Positions 32,654 through 41,867 are shown, counted from the stretch's first letter. The stretch: DNA of 43,146 nucleotides from CAZKUB01 sp964592335 (GCA_964592335.1 CAZQEU010000005.1:1-43146), one strand, 5' to 3'. The notes: generated from the letters alone by a model not told the origin. Numbers and translations: made by a program.

Positions 32654-33430
32654 TTATTTCTTCTTTTTTAATAACAAATAGAGTATAATTCCAAAAATAC
32701 AAAATATTGAGACTACAAAAGTAAACATGTAAATATAAGCAAAAACTGGTCCAGGAGGTCCTAGAAGTCTAACAGAATAAGCAAGAAAACCTAGAGGAAT
32801 CAAAATAATTAAAGATATCCCAAGATATATTTTCAAAAACTTATCAGCTCTATCAACTTTTGTTTTACTCCTAAAAATATAATAAATACCAAATAAAAGT
32901 CCTGCAAAAATTAATAGGCTAATAATTACAATAGTTCCTCCTAATATTTCTTGATTGGAATCATAATTTATATCAGAATCATAATAGAACCTTGCATAAA
33001 CTCCCTGCTCAGTATTAATTTCTATTTCAGCAAAAAAAGAACCTGATTCATTAATTAAAAAAGTCTCATTTACGCCTAAAACAGGAATAGACTTGACTAA
33101 ACTGTTGGCATATGTAAAAGTAACATTAGTTAAATTGACACCACCATTATTCTTAATAATATAAGGAGGATTTGAACAAATCACTCCATGTACTCTTTTA
33201 GGTCTATACTCCTCCTCTACTTCACAACCTTCACAACTGCTATTTTCATCTATCCACCAACTCTCAACCTCTTCCATGTTTTGTTCATTATTAGATAAAT
33301 CCAAACTAGCATAATATCCATTAGTTAAATCATATTCAACAGGAGGAGGTGCAGGAGCCGCAAAACAAGAACTGCTAAAAAAAGATATTGCCACAACAAA
33401 AAGACCAATAATCCCAATATTTCTTTTCAT
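32654..33430 (-). CDS. Exported/polytopic membrane protein of unknown function
   Basis: A 258-aa protein: signal peptide (MKRNIGIIGLFVVAISFFSS, cleavage near FAAPAPPP), an ectodomain of about 140 residues with a CEGC pair, an isolated further Cys and beta-sandwich-like repeats (LTNVTFTYANSLVKSIPVLG), then three transmembrane helices (about 163-186, 200-220, 230-253) ending KKKK. No family is recognised. It is flanked by tRNA-3'-end-like direct repeats, which raises the possibility that it was inserted. Confidence 0.68.
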   Translation of the reverse strand: MKRNIGIIGLFVVAISFFSSSCFAAPAPPPVEYDLTNGYYASLDLSNNEQNMEEVESWWIDENSSCEGCEVEEEYRPKRVHGVICSNPPYIIKNNGGVNLTNVTFTYANSLVKSIPVLGVNETFLINESGSFFAEIEINTEQGVYARFYYDSDINYDSNQEILGGTIVIISLLIFAGLLFGIYYIFRSKTKVDRADKFLKIYLGISLIILIPLGFLAYSVRLLGPPGPVFAYIYMFTFVVSIFCIFGIILYLLLKKKK

Positions 33431-33494
33431 CCCATCACAAAAAATAAAATAAAGTATATGAACTTATAATTTTCTATACTTAAAAATAAATATT

Positions 33495-33516
33495 ATGCAG
33501 GGGAAGGGATTCGAAC
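33495..33516 (-). repeat. tRNA-3'-end-like direct repeat, copy B (T-loop and acceptor preserved)
   Basis: On the minus strand: GTTCGAATCCC, then TTCCCCTGCA. This is a consensus T-loop TTCGAAT, T-stem 3' strand CCCTT, acceptor 3' strand CCCCTGC and discriminator A, as in archaeal tRNA-Leu or Ser. The 5' T-stem strand (ATGTG) pairs at only three of five positions, and no 5' half or anticodon arm is present, so it is a remnant, not a gene. It shares 15 bp with copy A. Confidence 0.6.
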
Positions 33517-33547
33517 ACATGTGAGGTATAATTGAATCAACTTAATG

Positions 33548-35098
33548 TTAGTGTCTAAAGTAACGCTGCCCAGTAAAGACCATTGAAATACCATGTTCGT
33601 TTGCAGCTTGAATTACTTCTTCGTCACGTATACTTCCACCAGGTTGAATTATAGCTGTGACTCCAGCATCGGCTGCAACATCTACTGCGTCTCTAAACGG
33701 GAAGAATGCATCTGATGCCATTGTACTATTTTTTATGTTTTCTTTTCCCTTATTTGTTGCAATCCAAGTGGCATCAACTCGGGCGGTTTGTCCTCCTCCT
33801 ATTCCTACGGTCTGTGTATCTTTTACAAATACTACACTGTTTGATTTAACATGTTTTACACATTTTACAGCAAATTTCATACTTTCAAGTTCTTTTTTTG
33901 ATGGTTTCTTTTTTGTTACAACCTTCCAGTCTTTCTCAGGTGTCATCTTTGTGTCTCTTTCCTGTGATAGAAAACCACCTACAACACTTCTGTAGATCAT
34001 TCCTTTTCTGTTAGTTTTTTTATCAAGTCCTTTCAACTCTAAAATTCTTAGGTTTTTCTTCTGTGAAAATACTTTTTTTGCATCATCGCTGTAGCCTGGT
34101 GCTATTATTACTTCTAAAAATAGTTTTGATAGTTCCTCTGCAACATTTTTATCTACTTCTCTGTTAAAGCTTATTACTCCACCAAATGGTGAGTAAGTAT
34201 CAGTAGAATATGCATTTTTCCAAGCAGAAAGAAGGTTATCTGAGCTTGCAATCCCGCAGGGTGTTGCATGTTTAATGATTACACAAGTAGGCTTAGTAAA
34301 TTCTTTTATTGCCTCTATTGCCCCGTCTGAATCAAGTATATTGTTATATGATAGTTCTTTTCCCTGTAGTTTCATGGCATTTGTGATACAGGGCTCTGTG
34401 TTCTCAGGTATTTTTTTATAAAAAGCTCCTTTAAGATGCGGGTTTTCACCGTATCTCATCTCTTGTTTTTTTCTAAGTGTGATACTTTGGTTATCAGGTA
34501 AAACTTCATCTGTCCATTTATCTCTTAAATAATTTGATATTATCGTGTCGTATTGAGCGGTATGAGAATATGCTTCTGTAGCTAGTTTTTCTCTCTTAGA
34601 TATATCAAGATCTTTTTTTGTTTTAAGTGTTTCTAAAATAGGTTTATACTGGTTTTTATTTGTTACAACTATTACGTCTTTGTAGTTTTTAGCAGCAGCT
34701 CTTAAAAGTGTCGGCCCGCCAATGTCTATGTTTTCTATTACCTCATTCATTGTAACCTTTTCTTTTTTTATGGTTTGCTCAAAAGGATAAAGGTTTACAA
34801 CAATCATATCAACTGGTTTTATTTTGTGTTTTTCAAGTGTTTTCATATGCTCAGGGTTATCTCTTTTTGCAAGTATTCCCGCATGAATCTTTGGATGTAG
34901 GGTTTTAACCCTGCCATCTAGCATCTCTGGAAAATTTGTTACTTTTTCGATTTCAATGATATCTACTTTGTTTTCTTTTAAATATTTTGCAGTACCACCA
35001 GTTGAAATGATTTCTATACCAAGTTTTGTTAGTTCATCTGAGAAAAAAGCTAAATCGGTTTTATCTGATACACTTATAAGTGCTCTTTTTACTTTCAT
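33548..35098 (-). CDS. purH: Bifunctional AICAR formyltransferase/IMP cyclohydrolase
   Basis: About 516 aa, catalysing the last two steps of IMP synthesis. The N-terminal IMP cyclohydrolase domain opens MKVKRALISVSDKTDLAFFS and has LDGRVKTLHPKIHAGILAKR. The AICAR-transformylase domain has IIKHATPCGIASSDN and ends with the conserved GSIRDEEVIQAANEHGISMV and FTGQRYFRH. Length matches bacterial PurH. Many archaea use PurP/PurO instead, so this bacterial-type enzyme may have been acquired. The ATG at 35096-35098 is preferred over a TTG six codons earlier. Confidence 0.95.
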   Translation of the reverse strand: MKVKRALISVSDKTDLAFFSDELTKLGIEIISTGGTAKYLKENKVDIIEIEKVTNFPEMLDGRVKTLHPKIHAGILAKRDNPEHMKTLEKHKIKPVDMIVVNLYPFEQTIKKEKVTMNEVIENIDIGGPTLLRAAAKNYKDVIVVTNKNQYKPILETLKTKKDLDISKREKLATEAYSHTAQYDTIISNYLRDKWTDEVLPDNQSITLRKKQEMRYGENPHLKGAFYKKIPENTEPCITNAMKLQGKELSYNNILDSDGAIEAIKEFTKPTCVIIKHATPCGIASSDNLLSAWKNAYSTDTYSPFGGVISFNREVDKNVAEELSKLFLEVIIAPGYSDDAKKVFSQKKNLRILELKGLDKKTNRKGMIYRSVVGGFLSQERDTKMTPEKDWKVVTKKKPSKKELESMKFAVKCVKHVKSNSVVFVKDTQTVGIGGGQTARVDATWIATNKGKENIKNSTMASDAFFPFRDAVDVAADAGVTAIIQPGGSIRDEEVIQAANEHGISMVFTGQRYFRH

Positions 35099-35150
35099 CT
35101 TACTGTTACCCAACAAGCATATGAGACAGGCTCATAAACGTTTGGGTTTT

Positions 35151-35906
35151 TTATGATTTTTTTTCTTTTTCTATTGCTTCGTTAAGACTTATTTTTCCAT
35201 TTATTACATCAATTGCTGTTTTTTCTGAAATTGAGAATTTACCATTTGTTAGTTGCCGACTTCTTTTCTGTATAATCTTTATCTCCCCTCTAGTAGGTTT
35301 TAATGGTAGCTTGCTTTGAACCCTTCCACCATGGATAAGAGCGATTGCTGCAGCGGCTTCCCTATCTCTTTGAGGACGTATTGTCTGAGGAGAAGTTGTT
35401 TTTGTTTCATCTACGATTTCTATTGGTATTCCTAGTTTTATAAGTGAGTTTATTATCCTATTTCTAATTGTAATAGAGCCATGTCCAATACGTATTATCG
35501 TCTGATTTGCAGGGTATTCTTTAAGGATTCTTTTAACAATTTTTAAAACCTTTACAGGGTCATCTACACTTGTTTTTGAAAGAAGTATGTCATCGCCTAC
35601 AACGGCTATACCTGGGTATTCTCCAGGATCAATTCCTATGTAAAGCTTTGAGTAAAGATCTTTTCCGATTAACATCTGCAGAGCAAGATCTACTGCATGA
35701 TCAATTGTATCATATGCATCAGCGGCGATTACCTTTGAAGCTTTAACATCATGAAGTTCACTATTTGATGTAATTATAACACCTATTTTACTTGGAATAT
35801 TTTTAAGTGATGAAAGAGAAACATATGGTGTCTTTCTTTTCCTTAAAACCTTTAACAAATCATAGTAGAGAGAAAAATTTTTTGTGTACACCCCAAGTGT
35901 TTTCAT
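35151..35906 (-). CDS. RNase H-fold (RuvC/YqgF-like) archaeal protein
   Basis: A 251-aa archaeal protein. A ribonuclease H-like core starts at YIGIDPGEYPGIAVVGDD (about 89-106), where Asp93 would be the first catalytic acid, and continues TIIRIGHGSITIRNRIINSL, VDETKTTSP and DREAAAAIALIHGGRV, giving the later acidic residues expected of a nuclease. The first ~85 residues form a separate small domain. The C-terminal NGKFSISEKTAIDVINGKIS forms a helical tail. A function in Holliday-junction or tRNA-linked processing is only a guess. TATA box AATTTATATATTA (35931-35943) predicts a nearly leaderless transcript. Confidence 0.65.
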   Translation of the reverse strand: MKTLGVYTKNFSLYYDLLKVLRKRKTPYVSLSSLKNIPSKIGVIITSNSELHDVKASKVIAADAYDTIDHAVDLALQMLIGKDLYSKLYIGIDPGEYPGIAVVGDDILLSKTSVDDPVKVLKIVKRILKEYPANQTIIRIGHGSITIRNRIINSLIKLGIPIEIVDETKTTSPQTIRPQRDREAAAAIALIHGGRVQSKLPLKPTRGEIKIIQKRSRQLTNGKFSISEKTAIDVINGKISLNEAIEKEKKS

Positions 35907-36002
35907 CTACATTTCTAAAACATTTATCTTAATTTATATATTATGGATAAAAACTTTGTGTTTTATTTTAAAAAATCTTTAATATAGTTTAAATATTCAA
36001 TA

Positions 36003-37568
36003 ATGCAAAGACAGGTAAGGGCTTTCATGGTAGAAAACTCAGATATTGTAGAAATCCTTCGAGAGGAAGAAAAAAAGGGTTTGTTGACAAAAGAGGATAT
36101 ACAAAATTTTGAAACAGAACCTATTTCCAAAGAAAAAATAGATGAAGAAGAAAAAATCCCTGAGATCTCTAGTTATGAACCACTACCTGAAAACATTGAA
36201 ATACTTAAACAAGAAGTATCAAGATTAAGAGAAAAACTCAAAGAAGCTCATGAAAGATACAATTCACTTGCAGAGTATTTTGAGATAATATCTGATACAA
36301 CAATAGCGCTTGGTCAAAAAGATTTATTTAGTGATGTAAACGATATAATCTTTCAGGTTTCACCAAAAGGACGAATCACATATATCAATAGTGCTGTAGA
36401 AAAAATAGCAGGTTATCCTTCATCAAATCTGATAGGTGAAAAGTTAACCAAGATTATTCCTAGAAATGATTGGAAAAAAATACGTAAACAGTTATTTCCT
36501 TTTTTAAATAAAAAAAACATGATGGACAGAGAAATCAGCAGTATTGAAACATTTATGATAACAAATTCAAATACAAAAGTTCCTGTTGAAATCAATGGGA
36601 AACTAATACAGTATAATGTTGAGGTGATGGGCCGTAAAAATGAGGTTAGAATACAGGGTAGTATAAGGGATATTACAGAGCGTCTTGCAGCAGAAGAAGA
36701 AAGAGTAAAAAATGCCCGTAAAATTGAGGAAATGAATATTCGCTTGCAATCAACAAATAAGAATTTAATACAAGCAGAAGAAGAACTACGAATTCTCAAT
36801 CAGGATCTTGAGAAAAAAGTTGAAGAAAGAACCGAGGAGATTCAAAAACTTTTGAAACACAAAATTGAGTTTATAGGCCAGCTCGGCCATGATCTAAAAA
36901 GTCCTCTTACACCACTGGTTGGTCTTCTTCCAACTATTGAGAAAAAAGAAAAAGACCCTGAATTAAAAGAATTATTAAGTGTTGCTAATCGTAATGTTTT
37001 GTTTATGCGCGATATAGTAGTTAAAACATTGAAGCTTGAGCGTCTTAATTCCCCCAAGCTTGTTCTTAATTTTGAAGAAGCCAATCTTTATGATTGTGTT
37101 GATAGAATTGTTGGCAATAAAGAATATGTTTTTAAAGAAAAAAGTTTAAAAGTAGAAAACAAAGTTGATAATGATCTTATTGTAACTGTTGATAAAATAG
37201 AGTTTAATGAGCTTCTGGATAATCTTTTGAGCAATGCTGTTAAGTTTACCCCAGAGAAGGGTAGTATATCTATTGATTCCGAGTTAGATGATGATTTTGT
37301 AAAAATCTCAGTTAGTGATACTGGATTAGGTCTTACAGCAGATCAGATAGAGCATATTTTTGAGGAGTTTTACAAAGTTGACCCCTCTAGACATGATCTT
37401 GACAGCAGTGGCCTAGGTCTTAGTATTTGTAAGCGCATTGTTGAGCATCATGGTGGCCGTATTTGGGTTGAAAGCCCAGGTGTTGATAAAGGCTCTACTT
37501 TTCATTTCTTAATTTCAACTAAATTAAAAGCAGATCAACAAGATTTAAATCAAAAACTTGTTAAATAA
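36003..37568 (+). CDS. Soluble PAS-domain histidine kinase
   Basis: A 521-aa cytosolic sensor kinase with no transmembrane segments. In order: an acidic N-terminus with a coiled coil (about 62-95), a PAS domain (about 115-225; PKGRITYINSAVEKIAGYPS), a coiled-coil linker, dimerisation domain with phospho-acceptor His296 (GHDLKSPLTPL) and ATPase domain with N-box DNLLSNAVKFTP (406-417), G1 DTGLGL (439-444), F box FEEFYK and G2 GLGLSI (470-475). An alternative start at 36027 (MVENSD) is possible: a TATA box near 35988-35995 favours it. The receiver gene follows 25 bases later, as its probable partner. Confidence 0.88.
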   Translation: MQRQVRAFMVENSDIVEILREEEKKGLLTKEDIQNFETEPISKEKIDEEEKIPEISSYEPLPENIEILKQEVSRLREKLKEAHERYNSLAEYFEIISDTTIALGQKDLFSDVNDIIFQVSPKGRITYINSAVEKIAGYPSSNLIGEKLTKIIPRNDWKKIRKQLFPFLNKKNMMDREISSIETFMITNSNTKVPVEINGKLIQYNVEVMGRKNEVRIQGSIRDITERLAAEEERVKNARKIEEMNIRLQSTNKNLIQAEEELRILNQDLEKKVEERTEEIQKLLKHKIEFIGQLGHDLKSPLTPLVGLLPTIEKKEKDPELKELLSVANRNVLFMRDIVVKTLKLERLNSPKLVLNFEEANLYDCVDRIVGNKEYVFKEKSLKVENKVDNDLIVTVDKIEFNELLDNLLSNAVKFTPEKGSISIDSELDDDFVKISVSDTGLGLTADQIEHIFEEFYKVDPSRHDLDSSGLGLSICKRIVEHHGGRIWVESPGVDKGSTFHFLISTKLKADQQDLNQKLVK

Positions 37569-37593
37569 AAAAGCATTTACGTATAAGTAGGTT

Positions 37594-37983
37594 TTGGATG
37601 GTTGTGTTCCCTTGAAAAAGAAGATACTTGTTGTTGATGATGAGCCAGATGTTGCCTTTACAGTTGAATATACCTTTAATGATTCTGATTATGATGTTGA
37701 GCGGGTTGAAAACGGTGAGAAATGTTTTGAGCTTTTAGAAAAAGCAAGTCAGAGCCCAGATTTAATACTGCTGGATATAATGATGCCAGATATGAATGGA
37801 TGGGAGGTCTTTAAAAAAATAAAAGAAAACCCTTCATGGGAAAAAATTCCCATTGTTTTTCTTACTGCAAGAATTGATCATACCGCTGAAAACGCTGGTA
37901 AATTCTTAGGTGAAGATTACATTGAAAAACCATATGATCCTGAGGATTTAAAAAAGAGAATTATGAACATATTAGAAAAATAA
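37594..37983 (+). CDS. Stand-alone response-regulator receiver domain (CheY-like)
   Basis: A 129-aa receiver with no output domain. Acidic pocket Asp15/Asp16 (VVDDEPD), phospho-acceptor Asp61 (LILLDIMMPDMNGWE), Thr91 (IVFLTARID) and Lys112 (YIEKPYDPEDL) are all present. It likely accepts phosphate from the adjacent kinase and acts by protein contact. TTG codon 7 is an alternative start without a good ribosome-binding site. It converges with the FIST cluster. Confidence 0.88.
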   Translation: MDGCVPLKKKILVVDDEPDVAFTVEYTFNDSDYDVERVENGEKCFELLEKASQSPDLILLDIMMPDMNGWEVFKKIKENPSWEKIPIVFLTARIDHTAENAGKFLGEDYIEKPYDPEDLKKRIMNILEK

Positions 37984-37988
37984 TTAAT

Positions 37989-39251
37989 TTATTGGTTTTT
38001 TAATATTGTACATGCTACAGTTTCATTTAGAAATTCTAATTCTTGATTTTGTTTTTTTATTGCTTCACTTGTTGTATATATTAACAAAAAGGGTTTTTCT
38101 TTGAAATAGTCTTTTAATATTTCTTGAACTTGAAATATTCTAGGTCCGAGAAATCCCTGTCTTGCGATACACGAAGTAAAAAAACCAAATTCTTTTTTTT
38201 CTGGTTTTAAAAGTTGCTTTATGGACTCAACCATTTTATCTGTTGACATTTTTGCAACAAAAATTTCGTTTTTTTCTATTTGAGACAGACATCCAAGATA
38301 ATCACCTATCACCATAAGAATCGGTCTCAGAAATATTCTATTGTTTTTGTGGTATCCAAGCGGGTATTTTGATGTTATATCGACCCATTTAGCTTTTTCA
38401 AAATCATCCAAACTCCATCCCATATGTCTTAAAAACTCAGACAAAGCAGGTTTTTTATTAATCTTTTTGATTATATGTCTATCCTTACTTATCTTTGTAA
38501 TGTTTAGTTTTATTTCTGTTTTTTCCGCAGCATTTGCATAGTTTAAAAAATAATCCATATCTGTCTCGATAACCAAACCAACTATGGACTCTGTTAAAAC
38601 TTGTTTGTTAAAAAACTGATAATTCTGCGACATATCAAGAGTAGTACCGTTAGATCCATGTATTGTTTCAAAATCTGGCAATTTTTTAGATATTTCTCTT
38701 AATATTTCATCTTCTCTGCCAAATCCTTTCTGCTTTGTTCTTTGCATGATTTTTAGCATTCCAAGCATAATTTTTCCACCTATTTTTGATTTAATAATTC
38801 GATTGTCTCCACTTGAGTTTGGTACCTCTATACCTGAAATATTTGTTATCAAAAGTTTATTTTTATATTTATTTTTTATATTACTTTTAATGTCTTTAAC
38901 AAATTGACTTGCAGCTTTTTTTGGGTTTCTTTTAGTATTTTTTGCATAGGAAACTGTTGCATACATTTTATCACATTTTACAGCTATTGCTACTGCACCT
39001 CTTGCATAACACCCTCTGTTTGTCAAAAAACCATTAATTGTTCCACCGATCAGTTTTGTATCAACTGGTAGATTTTTCCATATCCCGTCCATTAGTTCTT
39101 CAAAACCACCTTTAAGTTTATATTCTCCTGTAGAATAAAGTAAGATAAAATCAGGTGTATCATCTAATTTTTTCAAAATCTTGTTGGTTAAATCTTCACC
39201 TGCTTTATACGAATTTTTTTCTTTTGTTGTTTCTACAACAACTTTTAACAT
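37989..39251 (-). CDS. FIST-domain sensory protein, paralogue 3
   Basis: About 420 aa: FIST_N (DFILLYSTGEYKLKGGFEEL; TKLIGGTINGFLTNRGCYAR) and FIST_C (GFFTSCIARQGFLGPRIFQV, then EKPFLLIYTTSEAI and LNETVACTI). FIST domains are predicted small-ligand sensors usually found with kinases, cyclases or chemotaxis proteins; there is no output domain here. The ATG at 39249-39251 has GGTGA 5 bases upstream. It is the last of three tandem paralogues and lies next to a histidine kinase/receiver pair. Confidence 0.85.
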   Translation of the reverse strand: MLKVVVETTKEKNSYKAGEDLTNKILKKLDDTPDFILLYSTGEYKLKGGFEELMDGIWKNLPVDTKLIGGTINGFLTNRGCYARGAVAIAVKCDKMYATVSYAKNTKRNPKKAASQFVKDIKSNIKNKYKNKLLITNISGIEVPNSSGDNRIIKSKIGGKIMLGMLKIMQRTKQKGFGREDEILREISKKLPDFETIHGSNGTTLDMSQNYQFFNKQVLTESIVGLVIETDMDYFLNYANAAEKTEIKLNITKISKDRHIIKKINKKPALSEFLRHMGWSLDDFEKAKWVDITSKYPLGYHKNNRIFLRPILMVIGDYLGCLSQIEKNEIFVAKMSTDKMVESIKQLLKPEKKEFGFFTSCIARQGFLGPRIFQVQEILKDYFKEKPFLLIYTTSEAIKKQNQELEFLNETVACTILKNQ

Positions 39252-39260
39252 ATTTTTCAC

Positions 39261-40535
39261 CTATTCTTTATAAAATATAGCTGAGGTTATTGTTTCATTT
39301 AAATAATATAAACCTTCTTTAGGTTTGTACATTGCTTCTCCGCCAACATACAATACTAGAAAAGGTTTTTCCTGGAAATATTTTTTAAGTTTTTCTTGAA
39401 CTCGAAAAACCTTTATCCCTAGAAGATCCCTCTGTGAAAAACATGAAGAAAAAAAACCAAATAATGGTTTTTTTGGTTTTAACACATCATTTGTTGCATC
39501 TACTGTAGACTCTGGATTTATATCTGCTATAAACACATTTTCATCCTCTATCTTAGTTACTGAACCCATAAAATTTCCCATTATTAAAAGAAGTGATCTT
39601 AACATTATTCTTGAGTTTTTTTCAAAGGCTATAGGATATCTTACACCCCTGTCAGTCCATTTGAAATCACCTATCTCTTTTTCTGTCCAATTCATAATCT
39701 TTAAAAACTCTCTAAATGCTGGTTTTTTATTTATTTTTTTGATTATCCTTTTGTCTTTTGAAATTTTTGTTATTTTAAATTTTATATCTGTTTTTTTTGC
39801 TCCTGTTGTAAAATCCAGATGAAAAGGTATATCAGTTTCTATTGCAATTATTACCGCATCATCTTTTAAAACTTCTTTATTTAAAAATTGAAAATTTCTA
39901 TTGTATGGTGCACCACAAGCCATGGATCCATGTATTAGATTGTAAGATGGTAATTTTTTTGTAATTTCCTCTAAGACTTCATGTTCTTTTCCAATTCCTT
40001 TTTTTAAGGTTTTTTGAAAAACACTTAGCATAAATAAAGCTAACCGAGCAAGTATCTTTGAGTTTATAAATGATGTATCCTTCATACCTGGTAAACTAAT
40101 ATTAGGGTTTTTTGTTGAGGATATAAAACTTAGCAGTATTTTTTCAGAGTATTGATTTTTTTCTTTTTCTTTTATCATTTTAAAACATTTTCTTGCAGCT
40201 TTTTTTGGATTTCTTTTTGTATTTGTTCCATGTCCTACCGAAATATTCATGTTAGGATATTTTATTGCAAGTGCTGTTGCACCAAGTGCATAACATCCAT
40301 CTGAATTCAAAAAACCATTTACTGATCCACCTGCAAGTATTGTTTTTTCTGGTAAAATTTTCCAAACACCTTTTAAAAATTCTTCAAAACCACCATTATC
40401 ATCATAATGCTCAGTTGCAAATAATAAAAACAAATCAGGCCCGCATCCCAGTTTTTTTAGTGTTTTTTCTGCTATATCTCTTCCTGCATCATAGGCATTT
40501 TTTTTAGTAGAAGTTCCTACTGCTGCGCTAAACAT
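39261..40535 (-). CDS. FIST-domain sensory protein, paralogue 2
   Basis: About 424 aa, the same two-domain layout: MFSAAVGTSTKKNAYDAGRD, then TILAGGSVNGFLNSDGCYAL in FIST_N and FGFFSSCFSQRDLLGIKVFR with FQEKPFLVLYVGGEAM in FIST_C. Also shared by all three: GTxTKRNPKKAARK-type basic helix (NTKRNPKKAARKCFKMI) and KISKDKRIIKKINKKPAF. The ATG at 40533-40535 has GAGGA 5 bases upstream and overlaps the end of the upstream paralogue by 8 bases, so they are co-transcribed. Ligand unknown. Confidence 0.85.
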   Translation of the reverse strand: MFSAAVGTSTKKNAYDAGRDIAEKTLKKLGCGPDLFLLFATEHYDDNGGFEEFLKGVWKILPEKTILAGGSVNGFLNSDGCYALGATALAIKYPNMNISVGHGTNTKRNPKKAARKCFKMIKEKEKNQYSEKILLSFISSTKNPNISLPGMKDTSFINSKILARLALFMLSVFQKTLKKGIGKEHEVLEEITKKLPSYNLIHGSMACGAPYNRNFQFLNKEVLKDDAVIIAIETDIPFHLDFTTGAKKTDIKFKITKISKDKRIIKKINKKPAFREFLKIMNWTEKEIGDFKWTDRGVRYPIAFEKNSRIMLRSLLLIMGNFMGSVTKIEDENVFIADINPESTVDATNDVLKPKKPLFGFFSSCFSQRDLLGIKVFRVQEKLKKYFQEKPFLVLYVGGEAMYKPKEGLYYLNETITSAIFYKE

Positions 40536-41847
40536 TTTTATCCTCACAAAAAACTGTGGAAACAAGCGCCCCATTTAAAAATAAAGGCTCTTCCTTTATA
40601 TCACATATTCCTTCTCCAGCGGTATAAATAACTAAGAATGGTTTTTCTTTAAAATATTTTTTTAAAGTTTTATTCACTTCAAAAATTTTAATTCCTAAAA
40701 AATATTGTCTTGTTAAGCAAGAAATAAAAAAACCAAAAATTGGATTCTTTTTTGGTAATGCCTTTTCTGTCGATTCAACTATTTTTGATTGAGACATATG
40801 CATCATAAAAATATCCTCTTTGTCTACCTTTCCAAAGCAACCAATATAATTGCCAAGAATCATTACCACACACCTGCAAACAATTTTATTGTTTTTTAAA
40901 AAACCCATTGGATTGATTAGAAACTTAGTCAGCCATCTATCTTCTTTTAAATCTTCAGAGGGCCAGTCCAATATTTTTAATAGTTCTTTGAATGCAGGTT
41001 TATTGTTTATCTTTTTAATTATTTTTTTATCCCTACTAGTTTTTGTGACCTTAAAATCAACACCTATCTTCTCAGCGGCTAACTCATAGTTTATATTAGG
41101 TTTTAAATCAATTTCAATTGCACATACAACAGCAGATTCAGTGTAAACCTTTTTGTTAAAAAATTGATAACTAGTTCCATAATTTATACAATTTACCGTC
41201 GAACTATGTAAAAAATAAAAATCAGGGATATATTTTTTTAACTCCTCCAAAAATTCTTGCTCCGTTCCAAGACCTTTTTGAAAAATCTTCTGAAATATGT
41301 AGAATATAGGAACGGCTAATAAACCAAATGTTTTAGAATCAGTATTAATACTTCTTGTAAGACCAAGTAATTCAATGTTTTCTGCAGGACACATAAAACT
41401 AAATAACATTTTATTTTCAAATTTATTTTCAAATTTATTTTCTAAATTTTCTTTAATCATTTTTGAACATTTTCTTGCAGCTTTTTTTGGATTTCTTCTA
41501 GAATTTTTACCATATCCAACTGAAATGTTCATATTTGGATAATTAACAGCTAACATAGTAACTCCTCTGGCAAAACAACCTTCTTGATTTTGAAAGCCAG
41601 ATATCGTCCCTCCAACTAAAACAGTGTTATCTGGCAAAAAATCCCAAACTCCATCTAGTAGTTTTTTCAAACCATTATTTTCTCGATAGTGAGCTGTACA
41701 AAACAAGAAAACAAAATCTGGTTTACAGCCAAGTTTTTGAAGTGTTTTTTCTGCTACTTCCCTTCCCGCTTTTTTTGCATCTTTTATCTCGGAGTTTTCT
41801 ACTGCTAATTTAAAAGAAGAATAATCCGTTTTATTTGTGTATCCCAT
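40528..41847 (-). CDS. FIST-domain sensory protein, paralogue 1
   Basis: A 439-aa protein and first gene of the FIST trio: FIST_N (DFVFLFCTAHYRENNGLKKL; TVLVGGTISGFQNQEGCFAR) and FIST_C (GFFISCLTRQYFLGIKIFEV; FLVIYTAGEGICDIKEEPLF). No ribosome-binding site precedes the ATG, but a TATA box (ATTTTATATTA, 41868-41878) lies about 26 bases upstream, so the mRNA is probably leaderless. Internal genes of the set have ribosome-binding sites. Ligand unknown. Confidence 0.85.
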   Translation of the reverse strand: MGYTNKTDYSSFKLAVENSEIKDAKKAGREVAEKTLQKLGCKPDFVFLFCTAHYRENNGLKKLLDGVWDFLPDNTVLVGGTISGFQNQEGCFARGVTMLAVNYPNMNISVGYGKNSRRNPKKAARKCSKMIKENLENKFENKFENKMLFSFMCPAENIELLGLTRSINTDSKTFGLLAVPIFYIFQKIFQKGLGTEQEFLEELKKYIPDFYFLHSSTVNCINYGTSYQFFNKKVYTESAVVCAIEIDLKPNINYELAAEKIGVDFKVTKTSRDKKIIKKINNKPAFKELLKILDWPSEDLKEDRWLTKFLINPMGFLKNNKIVCRCVVMILGNYIGCFGKVDKEDIFMMHMSQSKIVESTEKALPKKNPIFGFFISCLTRQYFLGIKIFEVNKTLKKYFKEKPFLVIYTAGEGICDIKEEPLFLNGALVSTVFCEDKNV

Positions 41848-41867
41848 TAAATATCATATCAATTAAC

